64,000 nucleotides of DNA from Opitutaceae bacterium TAV5 (GTDB lineage Bacteria; Verrucomicrobiota; Verrucomicrobiia; Opitutales; Opitutaceae): assembly GCA_000242935.3 (NCBI GenBank), contig CP007053.1:3829001-3893000 (forward strand), read 5' to 3'. Positions 33,932 to 43,286 of this stretch are shown here, in pieces. The notes beneath the pieces were generated by a model. It was not told where the DNA came from. It worked only from the letters and a program-made list of their open reading frames with translations, and made no database searches. Positions within the stretch are counted from its first letter, which is position 1. Each line of letters begins with the position of its first letter. A program made the position numbers and the translations under genes.

Positions 33932-34900
33932 ATGAGTGATGAATCCCTCCATCAGCCGCACGACAAACTCGTCAAGGCCGGGTTCGAAGATATTCCCAGT
34001 GCGGTTGCGTTCTTCGAGGGGGTGTTTCCTCCTGCGGTCAAGCGCTGGCTGGATTTTGGGGATGTCGGGCTGGTGTCAGGGAGCTACATCAGCAAAAAGC
34101 TCCGGAAGCGGGAGAGCGATCTGGTCTTCAGGATCGGGCGGTGGGAAGCGGACGGAGGCAAACCGGGAGAGCCGAAGGAAGACGTTTTCGTTTATGTGCT
34201 GTTCGAGCACCAGAGTACGCCGGAGCGCTGGCTGGCGTTGCGATTGCTCACCTACATTGCGGCATTTTTGCAGAAATTCGTGGAGAAGCATCCTGATGCC
34301 AGAGCCTTGCCGGTGGTGCTTCCTGTCATTCTTGCCCAGAACAACCGGCGGTGGGCTCTCTCGCCGCGTTTCGCCGATCTCTTCGCTCTTGCCGACGAAA
34401 TGGCGAAGGATGTCGCGGAGTTTATCCCGGCCTTTACATTTCGCCTGATCCAGTTGGCGGAGATTCCGTTCGACAAGATTTGGGGAACGCCATTGGGGAT
34501 TATGACCTTGCGTGTGCTCAAGGCCGGCAGTCAGGGAAAGGATTCGCTGATGAGCGATGCGGTCTGGGACCAGTCGTTGATGGTGCGCTTGCCGCCCGAT
34601 GCCCTGGAACGCATCTTCCACTACATCTTCGGGGTGGGGGAGATTGACTTGGAGAGCATTCGGGAGAAGATTTTCGAAATTGAGAACGAACCCGTCCGGA
34701 ACAAAGCCATGACTATCGCAGAACAGTTCAGAATGGAGGGCCGGCAAGAAGGTCGGCATGAGGGTGTGTTAATCGGGCAGATCCAGTTGCTCCAGCGGCT
34801 CCTGGGGCAGGATGTTGCCGATACGAAAATTCTGTCGATGCAAACGCTCGACCAGCTCGAGGCGTTGCGCCGGCGGCTCGAGCATGGGCTGAAGCGGTAA
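33932..34900 (+). CDS. Rpn-family (PD-(D/E)XK) putative transposase/nuclease
   Basis: A 322-residue protein from ATG 33932. HDKLVKAGFEDIPSAVAFFE, ESDLVFRIGRW (Asp) and VFVYVLFEHQSTPERWLALR (the E-x-Q/K end of the PD-(D/E)XK site), then RLLTYIAAFLQKF, VVLPVILAQN and a C-terminal EGRQEGRHEGVLIGQIQLLQ are the sequence marks of Rpn/YhgA recombination-promoting nucleases. E. coli RpnA nicks DNA and raises recA-independent recombination; other members act in phage defence. It stands alone between two repeats. Confidence 0.82.
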   Translation: MSDESLHQPHDKLVKAGFEDIPSAVAFFEGVFPPAVKRWLDFGDVGLVSGSYISKKLRKRESDLVFRIGRWEADGGKPGEPKEDVFVYVLFEHQSTPERWLALRLLTYIAAFLQKFVEKHPDARALPVVLPVILAQNNRRWALSPRFADLFALADEMAKDVAEFIPAFTFRLIQLAEIPFDKIWGTPLGIMTLRVLKAGSQGKDSLMSDAVWDQSLMVRLPPDALERIFHYIFGVGEIDLESIREKIFEIENEPVRNKAMTIAEQFRMEGRQEGRHEGVLIGQIQLLQRLLGQDVADTKILSMQTLDQLEALRRRLEHGLKR

Positions 34901-34916
34901 GGATCCGAACCGGTTA

Positions 34917-35030
34917 GCCGCGAAAGAACGCAAAATCACCCGGCCCGGCGAGAATCTCCCGCGCGCTTATAAGCGCGATGGGGGGCTTCATGCGCACCAG
35001 GATTTTTGCGCCCTTTCGCGGCCAATCCTT
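34917..35030. repeat. Word-array hairpin with internal palindrome
   Basis: AGCCGCGAAAGAACGCAAAA pairs with TTTTTGCGCCCTTTCGCGGC. The loop contains the perfect palindrome CGCGCTTATAAGCGCG (34972-34987). It follows the Rpn-like gene. Confidence 0.7.
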
Positions 35031-35093
35031 CGCTCGGTACGCGTTCATTCGCGGTTACGGTTTGGATTCTTTATTAGCTGCTGATAATCAAAT

Positions 35094-35160
35094 TGTTCTT
35101 TGAAAAATCGAAGACCGGGAAATCCGGGTTGACGCTGTCCACTTGCGAAAAGTTTTAAGT
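35094..35160 (+). promoter_or_regulatory. Leader of the pseudopilin operon with boxA-like motif and possible promoter
   Basis: TGTTCTTTGAAAA (35094-35106) resembles the boxA antitermination element of rRNA leaders. TTGACG (35129) followed by TTTTAA about 18 bases on could be -35/-10. The block GCGAAAAGTTTTAAGTTTTC and the following CAGGGT resemble the leader of the solo cassette gene at 50428. All are weak alone. Confidence 0.3.
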
Positions 35161-35412
35161 TTTCCGGCTCTCGCGTGTTTTTCAGGGTAACCGCTCATGA
35201 ACCCATCCCCTGCCACACCCCTCATTTGCTTTCCCCGGTCGTCCACATGTCCGGCGGTGGAGCCTGTCTTGGCAGGGTCGCCCAAAGGGACGGGTCACCG
35301 GTCCGGATTTCAGCGTTTCAGCCTTTCAGCGGTTCAGCTTTTCCGGTCGGCTCATCTTTGCGATTGCGCTGCACCGGAGGATGGCTTTCTTGGAGCCTTT
35401 CACCTCCCCCCT

Positions 35413-36087
35413 ATGCGCTACCCGACTTCCAGTCCGAGGTTTTCTACCCGCGTGCTCCCCGCTCGCCGAGCGGATTCCGACTGCACTCGATACAATCGCA
35501 ATGCATTTACATTGATCGAGTTACTGACCGTCATCGCGATCATTGGCATTCTGGCCGGAATCACCTTTGGTATCACCAAAGGCGTAAACGAGCGGGCGGC
35601 GATCAATCAGGCCCGGACAGAACTGTCGGCATTGGCTACGGCCTTAGAAAACTACAAACGGCAATACGGAGATTATCCACAGACAGGACCTGATCCCGGA
35701 ACAGCTGCTACAACAGTAACGATCACGGTGGGCGACCCTGCTGCACAATTCTTGAATGCTTTATCAGGAAAGCTGGGACCAACCTTGAAAAATATAAGCG
35801 GAAAAAATTTTGTTGAGCTTGGGAGATTTACTTTGGAAACGGAAAATTTGCCGGATCCTGCAGCGACAAACGCTGTATCTGTAGCTAATGCATTTCTTGA
35901 TCCGTGGGGGCGCCGTTATATGTATTGCTATAAAGACCAAGCGAATCCAGGAACGTGGAATAACCCATCTTATGTTTTATTTTCGACAGGACCTGATGGA
36001 AAGAGAAAAGCAAGTGATCCAACTTCTGCAGGCGTAGTTGATTACGCTGATACTGATAACATTGATAATATTTACGTAAACCGATAA
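35413..36087 (+). CDS. GspG-like major pseudopilin
   Basis: A 224-residue protein. A 36-residue Arg-rich leader ends at AFTLIELLTVIAIIGILAGI, a class III prepilin site. QARTELSALATALENYKRQY GDYP and FLDPWGRRYMYCYK..GPDGKRKASD are the marks of type II secretion GspG (calcium-loop region). An in-frame ATG at 35197 would give a 108-residue leader that includes a word-repeat stretch, so ATG 35413 is preferred. First gene of a seven-gene plus-strand set that is visibly AT-richer than its surroundings. Confidence 0.8.
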   Translation: MRYPTSSPRFSTRVLPARRADSDCTRYNRNAFTLIELLTVIAIIGILAGITFGITKGVNERAAINQARTELSALATALENYKRQYGDYPQTGPDPGTAATTVTITVGDPAAQFLNALSGKLGPTLKNISGKNFVELGRFTLETENLPDPAATNAVSVANAFLDPWGRRYMYCYKDQANPGTWNNPSYVLFSTGPDGKRKASDPTSAGVVDYADTDNIDNIYVNR

Positions 36088-36099
36088 CTTCCTGTGACT

Positions 36100-36753
36100 A
36101 TGGATACAAAAAAATACATGCGATATAAAGGATTTACATTGATTGAACTATTGACGGTTATAGCTGTAATCGGAATTTTGGCAGCAATTATGATTCCGAC
36201 TGTAGGCGCCGTACGAAATTCAGCCCGAAAAGCGAAAACAAAAACTCAGTTTAGCCAATGGGGGGCTGCGTTTGAGATGTTCAAGCAAGAGTATGGCTAT
36301 TATCCCAATTTTTCCACCACTCCCACTACTGGAAATTATATTCTGGCCGACAATGCTGATGCAGAAAAATTTGCGGGAACATTAACAGGCAAGACTTTGA
36401 GCGGAAGTGGTACACCAACTGACGCTAATCTTAATGGCAATAAAAAGAAAATCAGCTTTTATTCCCTAAGTGATGCCGAACTTAGCTCAACAACAACTGC
36501 TAATGCGAAAATTCAAGATGCATTCGGAAATACAGAAATTGGCATCATTATTGATGTTACGGGTGATGGACGCATCAAGTTGGACGATATTAGTGGTTCA
36601 TTAACAGTTAATGCAAAGGATGGAGGCAGCTTTACCCCGACAAGCGGTGGAACTGATAGAGATATTCCGACCGATGGTGTTCGTGCTGGGGTGATTTTTT
36701 ATTCTGCAGGTAAAGACGGAAGTCCCAAGGGCGCTGTTATGAGTTGGAAGTAG
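36100..36753 (+). CDS. GspG-like pseudopilin, second copy
   Basis: A 217-residue protein from ATG 36100. The leader MDTKKYMRYKG is followed by FTLIELLTVIAVIGILAAIM, a classical Gly/Phe prepilin site. QFSQWGAAFEMFKQEYGYYP mirrors the GspG helix and the globular domain is Thr/Ser/Gly/Asp-rich, ending VRAGVIFYSAGKDGSPKGAV. It begins 12 bases after the preceding gene and is probably cotranscribed. It may form a heteropolymer with the first copy. Confidence 0.75.
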   Translation: MDTKKYMRYKGFTLIELLTVIAVIGILAAIMIPTVGAVRNSARKAKTKTQFSQWGAAFEMFKQEYGYYPNFSTTPTTGNYILADNADAEKFAGTLTGKTLSGSGTPTDANLNGNKKKISFYSLSDAELSSTTTANAKIQDAFGNTEIGIIIDVTGDGRIKLDDISGSLTVNAKDGGSFTPTSGGTDRDIPTDGVRAGVIFYSAGKDGSPKGAVMSWK

Positions 36754-36792
36754 ATACTAGGCACTCTAGGTCGGAGCAATGGATTAAATAAA

Positions 36793-37449
36793 ATGATTCT
36801 TACTAACTATACGAAAAACCGAGCTTTTACCTTGATTGAGCTTTTGGTCGTTATAGGGCTGATTGCCGTATTGGTTGGAGGAATCGGCATGGCTCTTGCG
36901 AAAGGGGGCGACCGCAGTGCCGCCCTGCAAGGAGGACAGGGATTGTTATCCAGTCTGCTATCCGGAGTGCGTGGCAGAGCGGCTTTAGCCCAAGAAGAAA
37001 CAGGTCTCTTTGTAGATTCGGACCCATCATCTACTGGTTTTCTGCAGGCGTTTCGAATTGCTGTGAAGTCCGGTTCCAACTGGGAGCCTGTTGGTGAACA
37101 AATAATGTTGCCTCAAGGAATTTTTCTGATTCCTCCGACGTCGGGTACTTTTACCGCTGCCCAAGTCGCACTTACCCCCCTTGGTGGCGGTTCATGGCCA
37201 GCAAGTCGCTACTCAACAGGTTTTGATGGATCCAGTGCCACACTGAATAATATCACTGGCACTTATAAAATGGTTTATTCACTCTCAGCGCGGGGGACTA
37301 CTGCAACAGGGGGGAAGCTCATCTTGGCGGCTGGTGAACGCACTGCAACAGGTATAAGGCTTCTTAACCCAGATTATATTCGCGGAGCAACTCTAAGTTC
37401 ATATGGCGTATTGACTCTTCTGACTGACTCAACGGCATTTGATAATTAA
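36793..37449 (+). CDS. Pseudopilin, Verru_Chthon cassette protein D-like
   Basis: A 218-residue protein. NRAFTLIELLVVIGLIAVLV is the prepilin site and helix, then GGIGMALAKGGDRSAALQGG QGLLSSLLSGVRGRAALAQ. This GspH-like N-terminus with a loop of small residues and the position two genes before a cassette C gene fit the Verru_Chthon cassette D family known from Verrucomicrobium and Chthoniobacter. The globular domain is a beta-sandwich. Family name from memory of the pattern and context. Confidence 0.65.
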   Translation: MILTNYTKNRAFTLIELLVVIGLIAVLVGGIGMALAKGGDRSAALQGGQGLLSSLLSGVRGRAALAQEETGLFVDSDPSSTGFLQAFRIAVKSGSNWEPVGEQIMLPQGIFLIPPTSGTFTAAQVALTPLGGGSWPASRYSTGFDGSSATLNNITGTYKMVYSLSARGTTATGGKLILAAGERTATGIRLLNPDYIRGATLSSYGVLTLLTDSTAFDN

Positions 37450-37453
37450 TAAT

Positions 37454-38050
37454 ATGATATTTGATTTTGTGTACTGTAATAAAGTATCTCGATCTAGGGC
37501 TTTTTCCTTGGTTGAGGTTGTCGTTGCTGTGGGTATTTTTGCTCTCGCTGTTGTCACTGTTATTGGATTGTTGGTTCCTATAACACAATCGGTTGCTGAT
37601 GTAAGGGATACCGATGATGCTACGCGGGTTGTCTCAACAATTCAAGCTGAGCTGCAAAGGTTGCCTTTTTTAGGAGCACAAAGCATACAAAACGCACTAA
37701 AGTTTGCCTCTGACGTGGCAGCGGATGATTCTAACGCCACCTATGATCCTTCAGCAGATAACAGTATCTTGTTTGCGAGTAGGGGGGGGGATAAAGTTGG
37801 ATTCTACAATGCCAGTTCTGTCTGGGATCCTGATTCAAGCCTGAGTTCCACTGAGGAGGATGCCTTGAAGTTTTTTGAAATAGTGCTTATTCGAAACGAG
37901 GCGATCTCTCGTCCTGTCGATGATAACGAGGCAGGTTACTTGGCTTTTACTCTTCGCTTACGCTGGCCGGCATTCAGGCCCGATGGCCAGCGTAATACAC
38001 AAAACGATCAGAAAAATGTATTGCTTGTGCCGATGGCAATTACCCGATGA
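37454..38050 (+). CDS. Pseudopilin, Verru_Chthon cassette protein B-like
   Basis: A 198-residue protein from ATG 37454, four bases after the previous stop; TTG 37439 would overlap that gene. SRAFSLVEVVVAVGIFALAV is a GspI-like N-terminus, then LVPITQSVADVRDTDDATRV and RVVSTIQAELQRLPF. Such a GspI-like member is cassette B in the Verru_Chthon set. The stop overlaps the next gene (ATGA), so translation is coupled. Confidence 0.7.
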   Translation: MIFDFVYCNKVSRSRAFSLVEVVVAVGIFALAVVTVIGLLVPITQSVADVRDTDDATRVVSTIQAELQRLPFLGAQSIQNALKFASDVAADDSNATYDPSADNSILFASRGGDKVGFYNASSVWDPDSSLSSTEEDALKFFEIVLIRNEAISRPVDDNEAGYLAFTLRLRWPAFRPDGQRNTQNDQKNVLLVPMAITR

Positions 38051-39168
38051 ATTTTACTGGTAACCTATATTCGCTTCGTGCTGGCCGATCTCAGGTGGTT
38101 AAAGGCTTTACCATCGTTGAGCTTCTTGTCGCTGTCGGTATCACCGCTTTACTTGTTGCATCGATGCTAATTGTTACGATCAATGTGATTAATGTGTGGG
38201 GCCGTACATCTGGATCTCTGGCTGCTGGAAATCAGGCACGGTTGATTCTGGATCAGATTACTCAGGATCTGCAAGCTGCCGTTTTTCAAAGGGATAATAA
38301 TGTTTGGTTGGCAGCAAGCATACAAGGTGCCCAAACAACAGCTGCAGGTGATTCAGCTTATAGCAAGGCTGATTGGACAGGTGGCACTAATTTGAAGCCC
38401 AATACGATTGACGTTGATCATGAATATGATCTTGCTAGTTGTAAATTTGGGCAGGCAGGTGTTTGGCTTCGATTTTTTACCATCCCTTCTGATGAAAATG
38501 ATGAGTTGACGGACGTGTCGGCGCCAAGAGCAATCGCTTATCAGATAATTCGTGTTGGATTAGGTACGGCTCCCAATATCCAATATACATATCAATTATT
38601 TCGTTCAGAGGTCTCGCCAATGGATTCTTCTGTGGCAGGTCGTTCAACTTTCGAGATAGGTTATGATCTTTTTACTGCAGATGTGAACGGATACAATGCA
38701 CAAGATGATGGTTGGTCATTGGTCAATCCACAGACGCTAGGAAATCCGAAAAAACGGAAGTCTAACGCAGGAAATATACGGATGCCTAATGCGCAGCAAT
38801 TGCTTGCTAACGATATTGTCGATTTTGGGATCCGATTTTACGAACCTGATTCATCGACACCTCCTAATCTGATTGAAATATTCCCTGTAGATCGTCGAGT
38901 TGGATCGGCTGCAACTAGAGGTTTATTGGCGGTGACAATGGATACTTCGAAAAATCAACCGACGTATGGGTATACTCCGGGAAATAGATCTTATGGTTAT
39001 CCAACGGTCGCCGAAGTAATGGTTAGAATTTTAACTGCGGAGGGAGCTAGGCTTCTGCAGGCTTATGAAGAGAACCATCTTCAGACTACAGACGATTGGT
39101 GGGGCATTGTTGAGAAAAATTCGCAAGTCTATACTCGTCGAATTGAGATCAAGGCTACGGCATTATGA
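38047..39168 (+). CDS. Pseudopilin, Verru_Chthon cassette protein C
   Basis: A 373-residue protein. KGFTIVELLVAVGITALLVA is the GspJ-like prepilin helix, followed by VWGRTSGSLAAGNQARLILD and QITQDLQAAVFQRDNNVWLA. The same order of blocks (QITQDLQ..., FGQAGVWLRFFT, VSAPRAIAYQI, FRSEVSP, STFEIGYDL, PNAQQLLANDIVDFGIRFYE, TVAEVMVRILTAEGARLL) is repeated in the solo gene at 50428-51576, so the two are paralogues. It overlaps both neighbours by ATGA. Confidence 0.8.
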   Translation: MNFTGNLYSLRAGRSQVVKGFTIVELLVAVGITALLVASMLIVTINVINVWGRTSGSLAAGNQARLILDQITQDLQAAVFQRDNNVWLAASIQGAQTTAAGDSAYSKADWTGGTNLKPNTIDVDHEYDLASCKFGQAGVWLRFFTIPSDENDELTDVSAPRAIAYQIIRVGLGTAPNIQYTYQLFRSEVSPMDSSVAGRSTFEIGYDLFTADVNGYNAQDDGWSLVNPQTLGNPKKRKSNAGNIRMPNAQQLLANDIVDFGIRFYEPDSSTPPNLIEIFPVDRRVGSAATRGLLAVTMDTSKNQPTYGYTPGNRSYGYPTVAEVMVRILTAEGARLLQAYEENHLQTTDDWWGIVEKNSQVYTRRIEIKATAL

Positions 39169-42023
39169 ACAAAATGAACGCATATCCTCATGACTCTCAT
39201 GTTCAGCTGCGATCCGACAGAGGATTCGCCTTATTGGTCACAATTGTACTGGTTGCGTTTCTGGTTCTCATCTTAGTCGCTTTGGCTACTTTCAGTCGCG
39301 TAGAAACGCAGGTCGCTGACAACTCGCAGCAGATAGCTAAAGCACGCGAAAATGCTATTATGGCTCTTAACATCGCTGTCGGGCAATTGCAGAAGCATGC
39401 GGGGCCTGATCGGCGTGCTACAGGACGAGGTGATCTCGTTAGCAATGTAGTCAAAGAGCGATTTATTACGGGAATCTGGGATGAAACTCCAACTAAAGAC
39501 GAACCACTCGTATGGCTTGTGAGCAAGGGTGAAGATCCAACGAACTCCGCCGTTAATGATGCGCTGACAGCTGTTTTAGCACCGGGAACTGGAACCGCCG
39601 CTTATGATGATACGGCAAGTGCACCGTGGGTTTTCCTTGTATGGGATAACAGTGTCGCTAACTCTGACTATCGAATCCGTCTCGAAAAGCAACCTATACG
39701 GGTACCTCCAAGTGCAGTCCCTGGCGCAGGATCTACTGGAAGTGATGTCATCATAGGGAATTACGCCTATTGGGTGAGTGATGAGGGAATCAAAGCCAGT
39801 GCAGCATTAAACGCTGGTACAAGCATTTCGTATAATAATGATGGTACGGGAAGTAGTGGACAGGGTGACAATTGGTCTGGGGCACCCAATGAAAAACGAA
39901 ATCGACTTGCTCAATTTGCGTTACCTAGAACTAGGCTTGATAGGACGAATCTATTTGGATCATCTTTTGATATATATGATAATAAATTGCCTGACGTTTT
40001 GCAGGGGCGGCAGCTTTTATTTATCTCCGGTGCTCCTACATTGACAGTATGGAAAGAGAAATTCCACGATGTGACAACCTTAAGCCAAGGGGTACTGGCA
40101 GATGTTTCGGCAACGACTACGGATGGACGGCTTAAAGAAGACTTATCCGATATTGCCAATCCTCGACTTCCAGCTCTCCTTCCGTTTCAGCAGGCCCGTG
40201 TAGCTCCATCAACTGGTTTTGTCGCAACGTATACCCCAAATCCAGATAGCCCTACTATTGGAGATAGGTACCCAGCCTATCCAGTATTGACTGAATTTGG
40301 TATCCGTTTCTGGTATTCGATTTCTGGAACGGATATTATGTTGAATTATATTATTGATGCTGAGCTATGGAATCCCTATGCGGCGGATGTTCAGCTTCCC
40401 GGTAGTGTTAATAAATTCCAGATGGAGATAACCAATTTACCGGGAAGTGTTGATCTGGTTGATGATTTAGGGACAGCATATCCAGGGGTCGGGCTTGGTA
40501 CTGTATTGCCATCTCCATTCGTTGTTGAAATTGATCCTTCATTGATTTGGACTGCCGGTGAAATTAAGCGTGTTTCAGGTTCCGCGGGGAGTCTGCTAGT
40601 TGCGGGAAGTAGTGGAACTCAGGATACTATAAGTACGACCGTTGCCGTGACGGGTACACCAACTGAAATATCTACTGTAAATAATATACCTGCCGTTAAT
40701 AACTTGGTGGTGGTGCTTCAGATGACTAGGGTAGCGGCCTCAACAGATGATATTCAGACATATGATCCTCAGATTGCATACTCTGCTGGAAATGGAATTA
40801 GCAATTCCAATGCGGCATCATTTGGCTATGGGTTTCAGCTGAATGAAGATCTCAGAGTATGGACAAGTGGAGATGGCAGCGTTTCTCCCCAAGCAGATCC
40901 TCGCCGCGGAACTTTACAAGGAACGGCCTATTATGAGCCTAATGCCACTGCGGTTTGGCAAAATGACCCTGCTGCCAATAATGCATCTTTAGCCCTTTCC
41001 ACCGAATTTACAGGAATTACTTCCCCAGATGTGATCGTGCTTTTTGATCTCCCTCGCCAAGAGATCACATCATTGGGAATGTTTGTTCATGCAAAGGAAA
41101 CTCTTCCATACGAATTAGGCAATACATGGGGGACAAATAATAATTATTATGATAGGTATTTTATTTCTACCGTTCCTCGGTTTGCGTCCACCGCAGAATG
41201 GAATCCTGAGAGTAATAAGCCGCTGCCTAATCGTTACATTAAGGTCCATCATCCTGAAAGCAGTGCCACGATTAGTCCCACAGATCTTCAGAATTATGAA
41301 AGGGCTGCGATGTATTTGTTGCAAACAGGCTCATTTAATATTAATTCTACATCTATTCAGGCTTGGGAAGCTATTTTAGGCTCCAAGCTCCTCGGCTGGG
41401 AACATGAAGGAGTTGCTTCTGGAGGTATTTCATTGGATAATGCGTTTTTCCGGTTACCCCATGGCGCACAACAGTTGACCAAACCACTTTTGGGATCTGC
41501 TACTGACCCGCTTGATGATGTTGACTCCATTAATAGCGGGGGACGGCAGTTGGAGGAAAACGAGATAGAGAGACTGGCAGCGGAAATCGTTAATGAGATA
41601 AAAATTCATACGGCATCGAACGGACCTTATCGAACATTAGCCCGATTTATTGATGATGGCGTTATTGAAAGGGCTATTGTAGCTGCAGGTATCAATAGTG
41701 CTCCTGCAAATGGCAGTCTCTCAACGAATTTTATGGGAACATCGGCTGCTCTGACTCAAGCAGATGTTGTGAACGCTATAGCACCGTTTATGACTCCGCG
41801 CACTGACACTTTTATGATCCGAGCTTACGGGGATGTTCGAAATCCTATGACGGATAGTATTGAGGGAAGAGCTTGGTGTGAGGCAGTGGTGCAGCGCCTG
41901 CCCGAGATGGTGGATTCGAGCCTTGATGCGTTGGAACCCAATCCCCCATCCGCTCCGTATTTTTATTTTGGCCGTAAGTTTAAAATAATTTCTTTCCGAT
42001 GGCTCACATTCGACGACTTATAA
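39165..42023 (+). CDS. Verru_Chthon cassette protein A (large pseudopilin-like, GspK-like)
   Basis: A 952-residue protein. RGFALLVTIVLVAFLVLILV is a type IV-pilin-like N-terminus of the PilX/GspK kind, followed by ALATFSRVETQVADNSQQIA KARENAIMALNIAVGQLQKH AGPDRRATGRGD. The body is a long beta-rich surface domain, with ESIEGRAWCEAVVQRLPEMV near the end, a feature I associate with cassette A. Translationally coupled to cassette C. Presumably a minor tip subunit that, with B, C and D, builds a short pilus or pseudopilus; substrate and role are unknown in the literature I can recall. Confidence 0.75.
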   Translation: MNKMNAYPHDSHVQLRSDRGFALLVTIVLVAFLVLILVALATFSRVETQVADNSQQIAKARENAIMALNIAVGQLQKHAGPDRRATGRGDLVSNVVKERFITGIWDETPTKDEPLVWLVSKGEDPTNSAVNDALTAVLAPGTGTAAYDDTASAPWVFLVWDNSVANSDYRIRLEKQPIRVPPSAVPGAGSTGSDVIIGNYAYWVSDEGIKASAALNAGTSISYNNDGTGSSGQGDNWSGAPNEKRNRLAQFALPRTRLDRTNLFGSSFDIYDNKLPDVLQGRQLLFISGAPTLTVWKEKFHDVTTLSQGVLADVSATTTDGRLKEDLSDIANPRLPALLPFQQARVAPSTGFVATYTPNPDSPTIGDRYPAYPVLTEFGIRFWYSISGTDIMLNYIIDAELWNPYAADVQLPGSVNKFQMEITNLPGSVDLVDDLGTAYPGVGLGTVLPSPFVVEIDPSLIWTAGEIKRVSGSAGSLLVAGSSGTQDTISTTVAVTGTPTEISTVNNIPAVNNLVVVLQMTRVAASTDDIQTYDPQIAYSAGNGISNSNAASFGYGFQLNEDLRVWTSGDGSVSPQADPRRGTLQGTAYYEPNATAVWQNDPAANNASLALSTEFTGITSPDVIVLFDLPRQEITSLGMFVHAKETLPYELGNTWGTNNNYYDRYFISTVPRFASTAEWNPESNKPLPNRYIKVHHPESSATISPTDLQNYERAAMYLLQTGSFNINSTSIQAWEAILGSKLLGWEHEGVASGGISLDNAFFRLPHGAQQLTKPLLGSATDPLDDVDSINSGGRQLEENEIERLAAEIVNEIKIHTASNGPYRTLARFIDDGVIERAIVAAGINSAPANGSLSTNFMGTSAALTQADVVNAIAPFMTPRTDTFMIRAYGDVRNPMTDSIEGRAWCEAVVQRLPEMVDSSLDALEPNPPSAPYFYFGRKFKIISFRWLTFDDL

Positions 42024-42778
42024 GTCTATTTGTTCTGTTTTTCTTCGGCGGTGAGAGGATTTTGATTTCTCAGCCGATTCCAGAGGATTCATCCAACCGG
42101 GCAGCATTTACCGTCCTAGCTTTACCCGGTGCGGCATCTCAGATGCCTGCGGAGCTTTATTATTTACATGGACCTTCTGATGGTCTGGTTCTGCGATTCA
42201 TGGAAAACCGACGTTCCGAAATGATCGCCCGTGCTTCTGCTGGCCCATTGGTATTTGGAACTCGAAATACGACAGGAACATTGGAAAAACCAACATTTAC
42301 TCGGGTGACAGAGGTTTCATGGCCACAGTCGGCTAAGAGAGCTCTTGTATTATTTGCTTACACCCCTGCCGTCGCTGGAACCACCGGGGCACAGGTCAAA
42401 GCCATTGCTATAGATGATTCCATTGACTCGTTCCCGTCACAGTCGGTAAAAATACTGAATTTTAGTGGTACTGCGTTATTGGCAAAAGTTGGAGATTTTG
42501 AAGGATTAATTACAACGGGTCCCTCTTCTGCAATTAAGTATCCAAAGGATAAGCTGGAAGCTGTTAAATCAGGGAAAATGGTACGTTTCCCTCTACTTCT
42601 CGGAACACGAAAAGATGGAGCTGCCACCAAAATTCTGTTTTCGGGTAATGTTGATGGATGGCCTGACTCGAGAACATTGGTCATGATTACTCCATCGACC
42701 AAAAATGGAAAACCAGGGGTGCAAGTAAGCTTTATAGTTGAAGCGATTGCTTCTGAGAAATCTGTTGCTCTAAAATAG
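41999..42778 (+). CDS. Secreted hypothetical protein of the cassette operon
   Basis: A 259-residue protein overlapping cassette A by 25 bases. A signal peptide (RRLISLFVLFFFGGERILIS) is followed by an all-beta pattern: FTVLALPGAASQMPAELYYL, LVLRFMENRRSEMIARASAG, VTEVSWPQSAKRALVLFAY and a C-terminal GKPGVQVSFIVEAIASEKSV. I do not recognise a family. Small exported proteins commonly end Verru_Chthon operons, and the same AT-rich composition suggests it belongs to this one. Its stop codon lies in the inverted repeat at 42776. Confidence 0.6.
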   Translation: MAHIRRLISLFVLFFFGGERILISQPIPEDSSNRAAFTVLALPGAASQMPAELYYLHGPSDGLVLRFMENRRSEMIARASAGPLVFGTRNTTGTLEKPTFTRVTEVSWPQSAKRALVLFAYTPAVAGTTGAQVKAIAIDDSIDSFPSQSVKILNFSGTALLAKVGDFEGLITTGPSSAIKYPKDKLEAVKSGKMVRFPLLLGTRKDGAATKILFSGNVDGWPDSRTLVMITPSTKNGKPGVQVSFIVEAIASEKSVALK

Positions 42779-42881
42779 TCGGTGCTGAAAAATACATCAA
42801 CCTATTAACTGATAGAATATTGATTTGATCGTCAAACCTCAACCTTGCCCGGCCTAAACCGAGGTTCTTCAGCACCGACTA
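42776..42881. repeat. 106-bp inverted-repeat element with AAAAT flanks
   Basis: TAGTCGGTGCTGAA (42776-42789) and TTCAGCACCGACTA (42868-42881) are perfect 14-bp inverted ends. AAAAT occurs at both outer sides (42772-42776 and 42881-42885). The interior has no gene. It may be a MITE or a long-loop terminator. The following ~400 bases to the IS element show no gene, only the start of REP-like units. Confidence 0.6.
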
Positions 42882-43249
42882 AAATAACAACAGACCGCAA
42901 AGAGCGCGGCCGGGAGGGGCAGGGGCTATGGACTTCGTGGCCTAGCGGTTCGCAAATACATGGATTTTTCCGTCTGCGCGCATAAGGCTTTCCTCAATGC
43001 CTCCAAATCATCCGTTTATTGTTCGCGGGCCGATCGGGCTTCCGCTCGCTAGGTAATCGGGGATTTCCTAGTATGTTTTTGTTTACCAACCTCACAACAA
43101 GGCTGGCAACAAATCTACGCCACCCGCTCCGGCTCGTCGCCCGGCAGCGCGCCGCCACCGTTGAGGCTATTCCTCGCTTCTCGTCTTCCGGCGGCCGGTA
43201 GATGGCCCAGCCCGTGGTTACGCAGATGGGGATGCCAAGGGGGTTGGGA

Positions 43250-43286
43250 CAAGCCGACGGGGGGGCAAGCCGACGGGGTCAGGCCG
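43250..43286. repeat. REP-like tandem units left of the IS element
   Basis: CAAGCCGACGGGG occurs at 43250 and 43266 and again at 44852 beyond the IS. The second unit runs into GTCAGGCCG, cut by the IS insertion. These belong to the REP sequences of the RAYT at 44924. Confidence 0.7.
43276..43286. repeat. IS4 target-site duplication, left copy
   Basis: GGGTCAGGCCG directly abuts the left terminal repeat; the same 11 bases abut the right end at 44828-44838. Confidence 0.85.
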
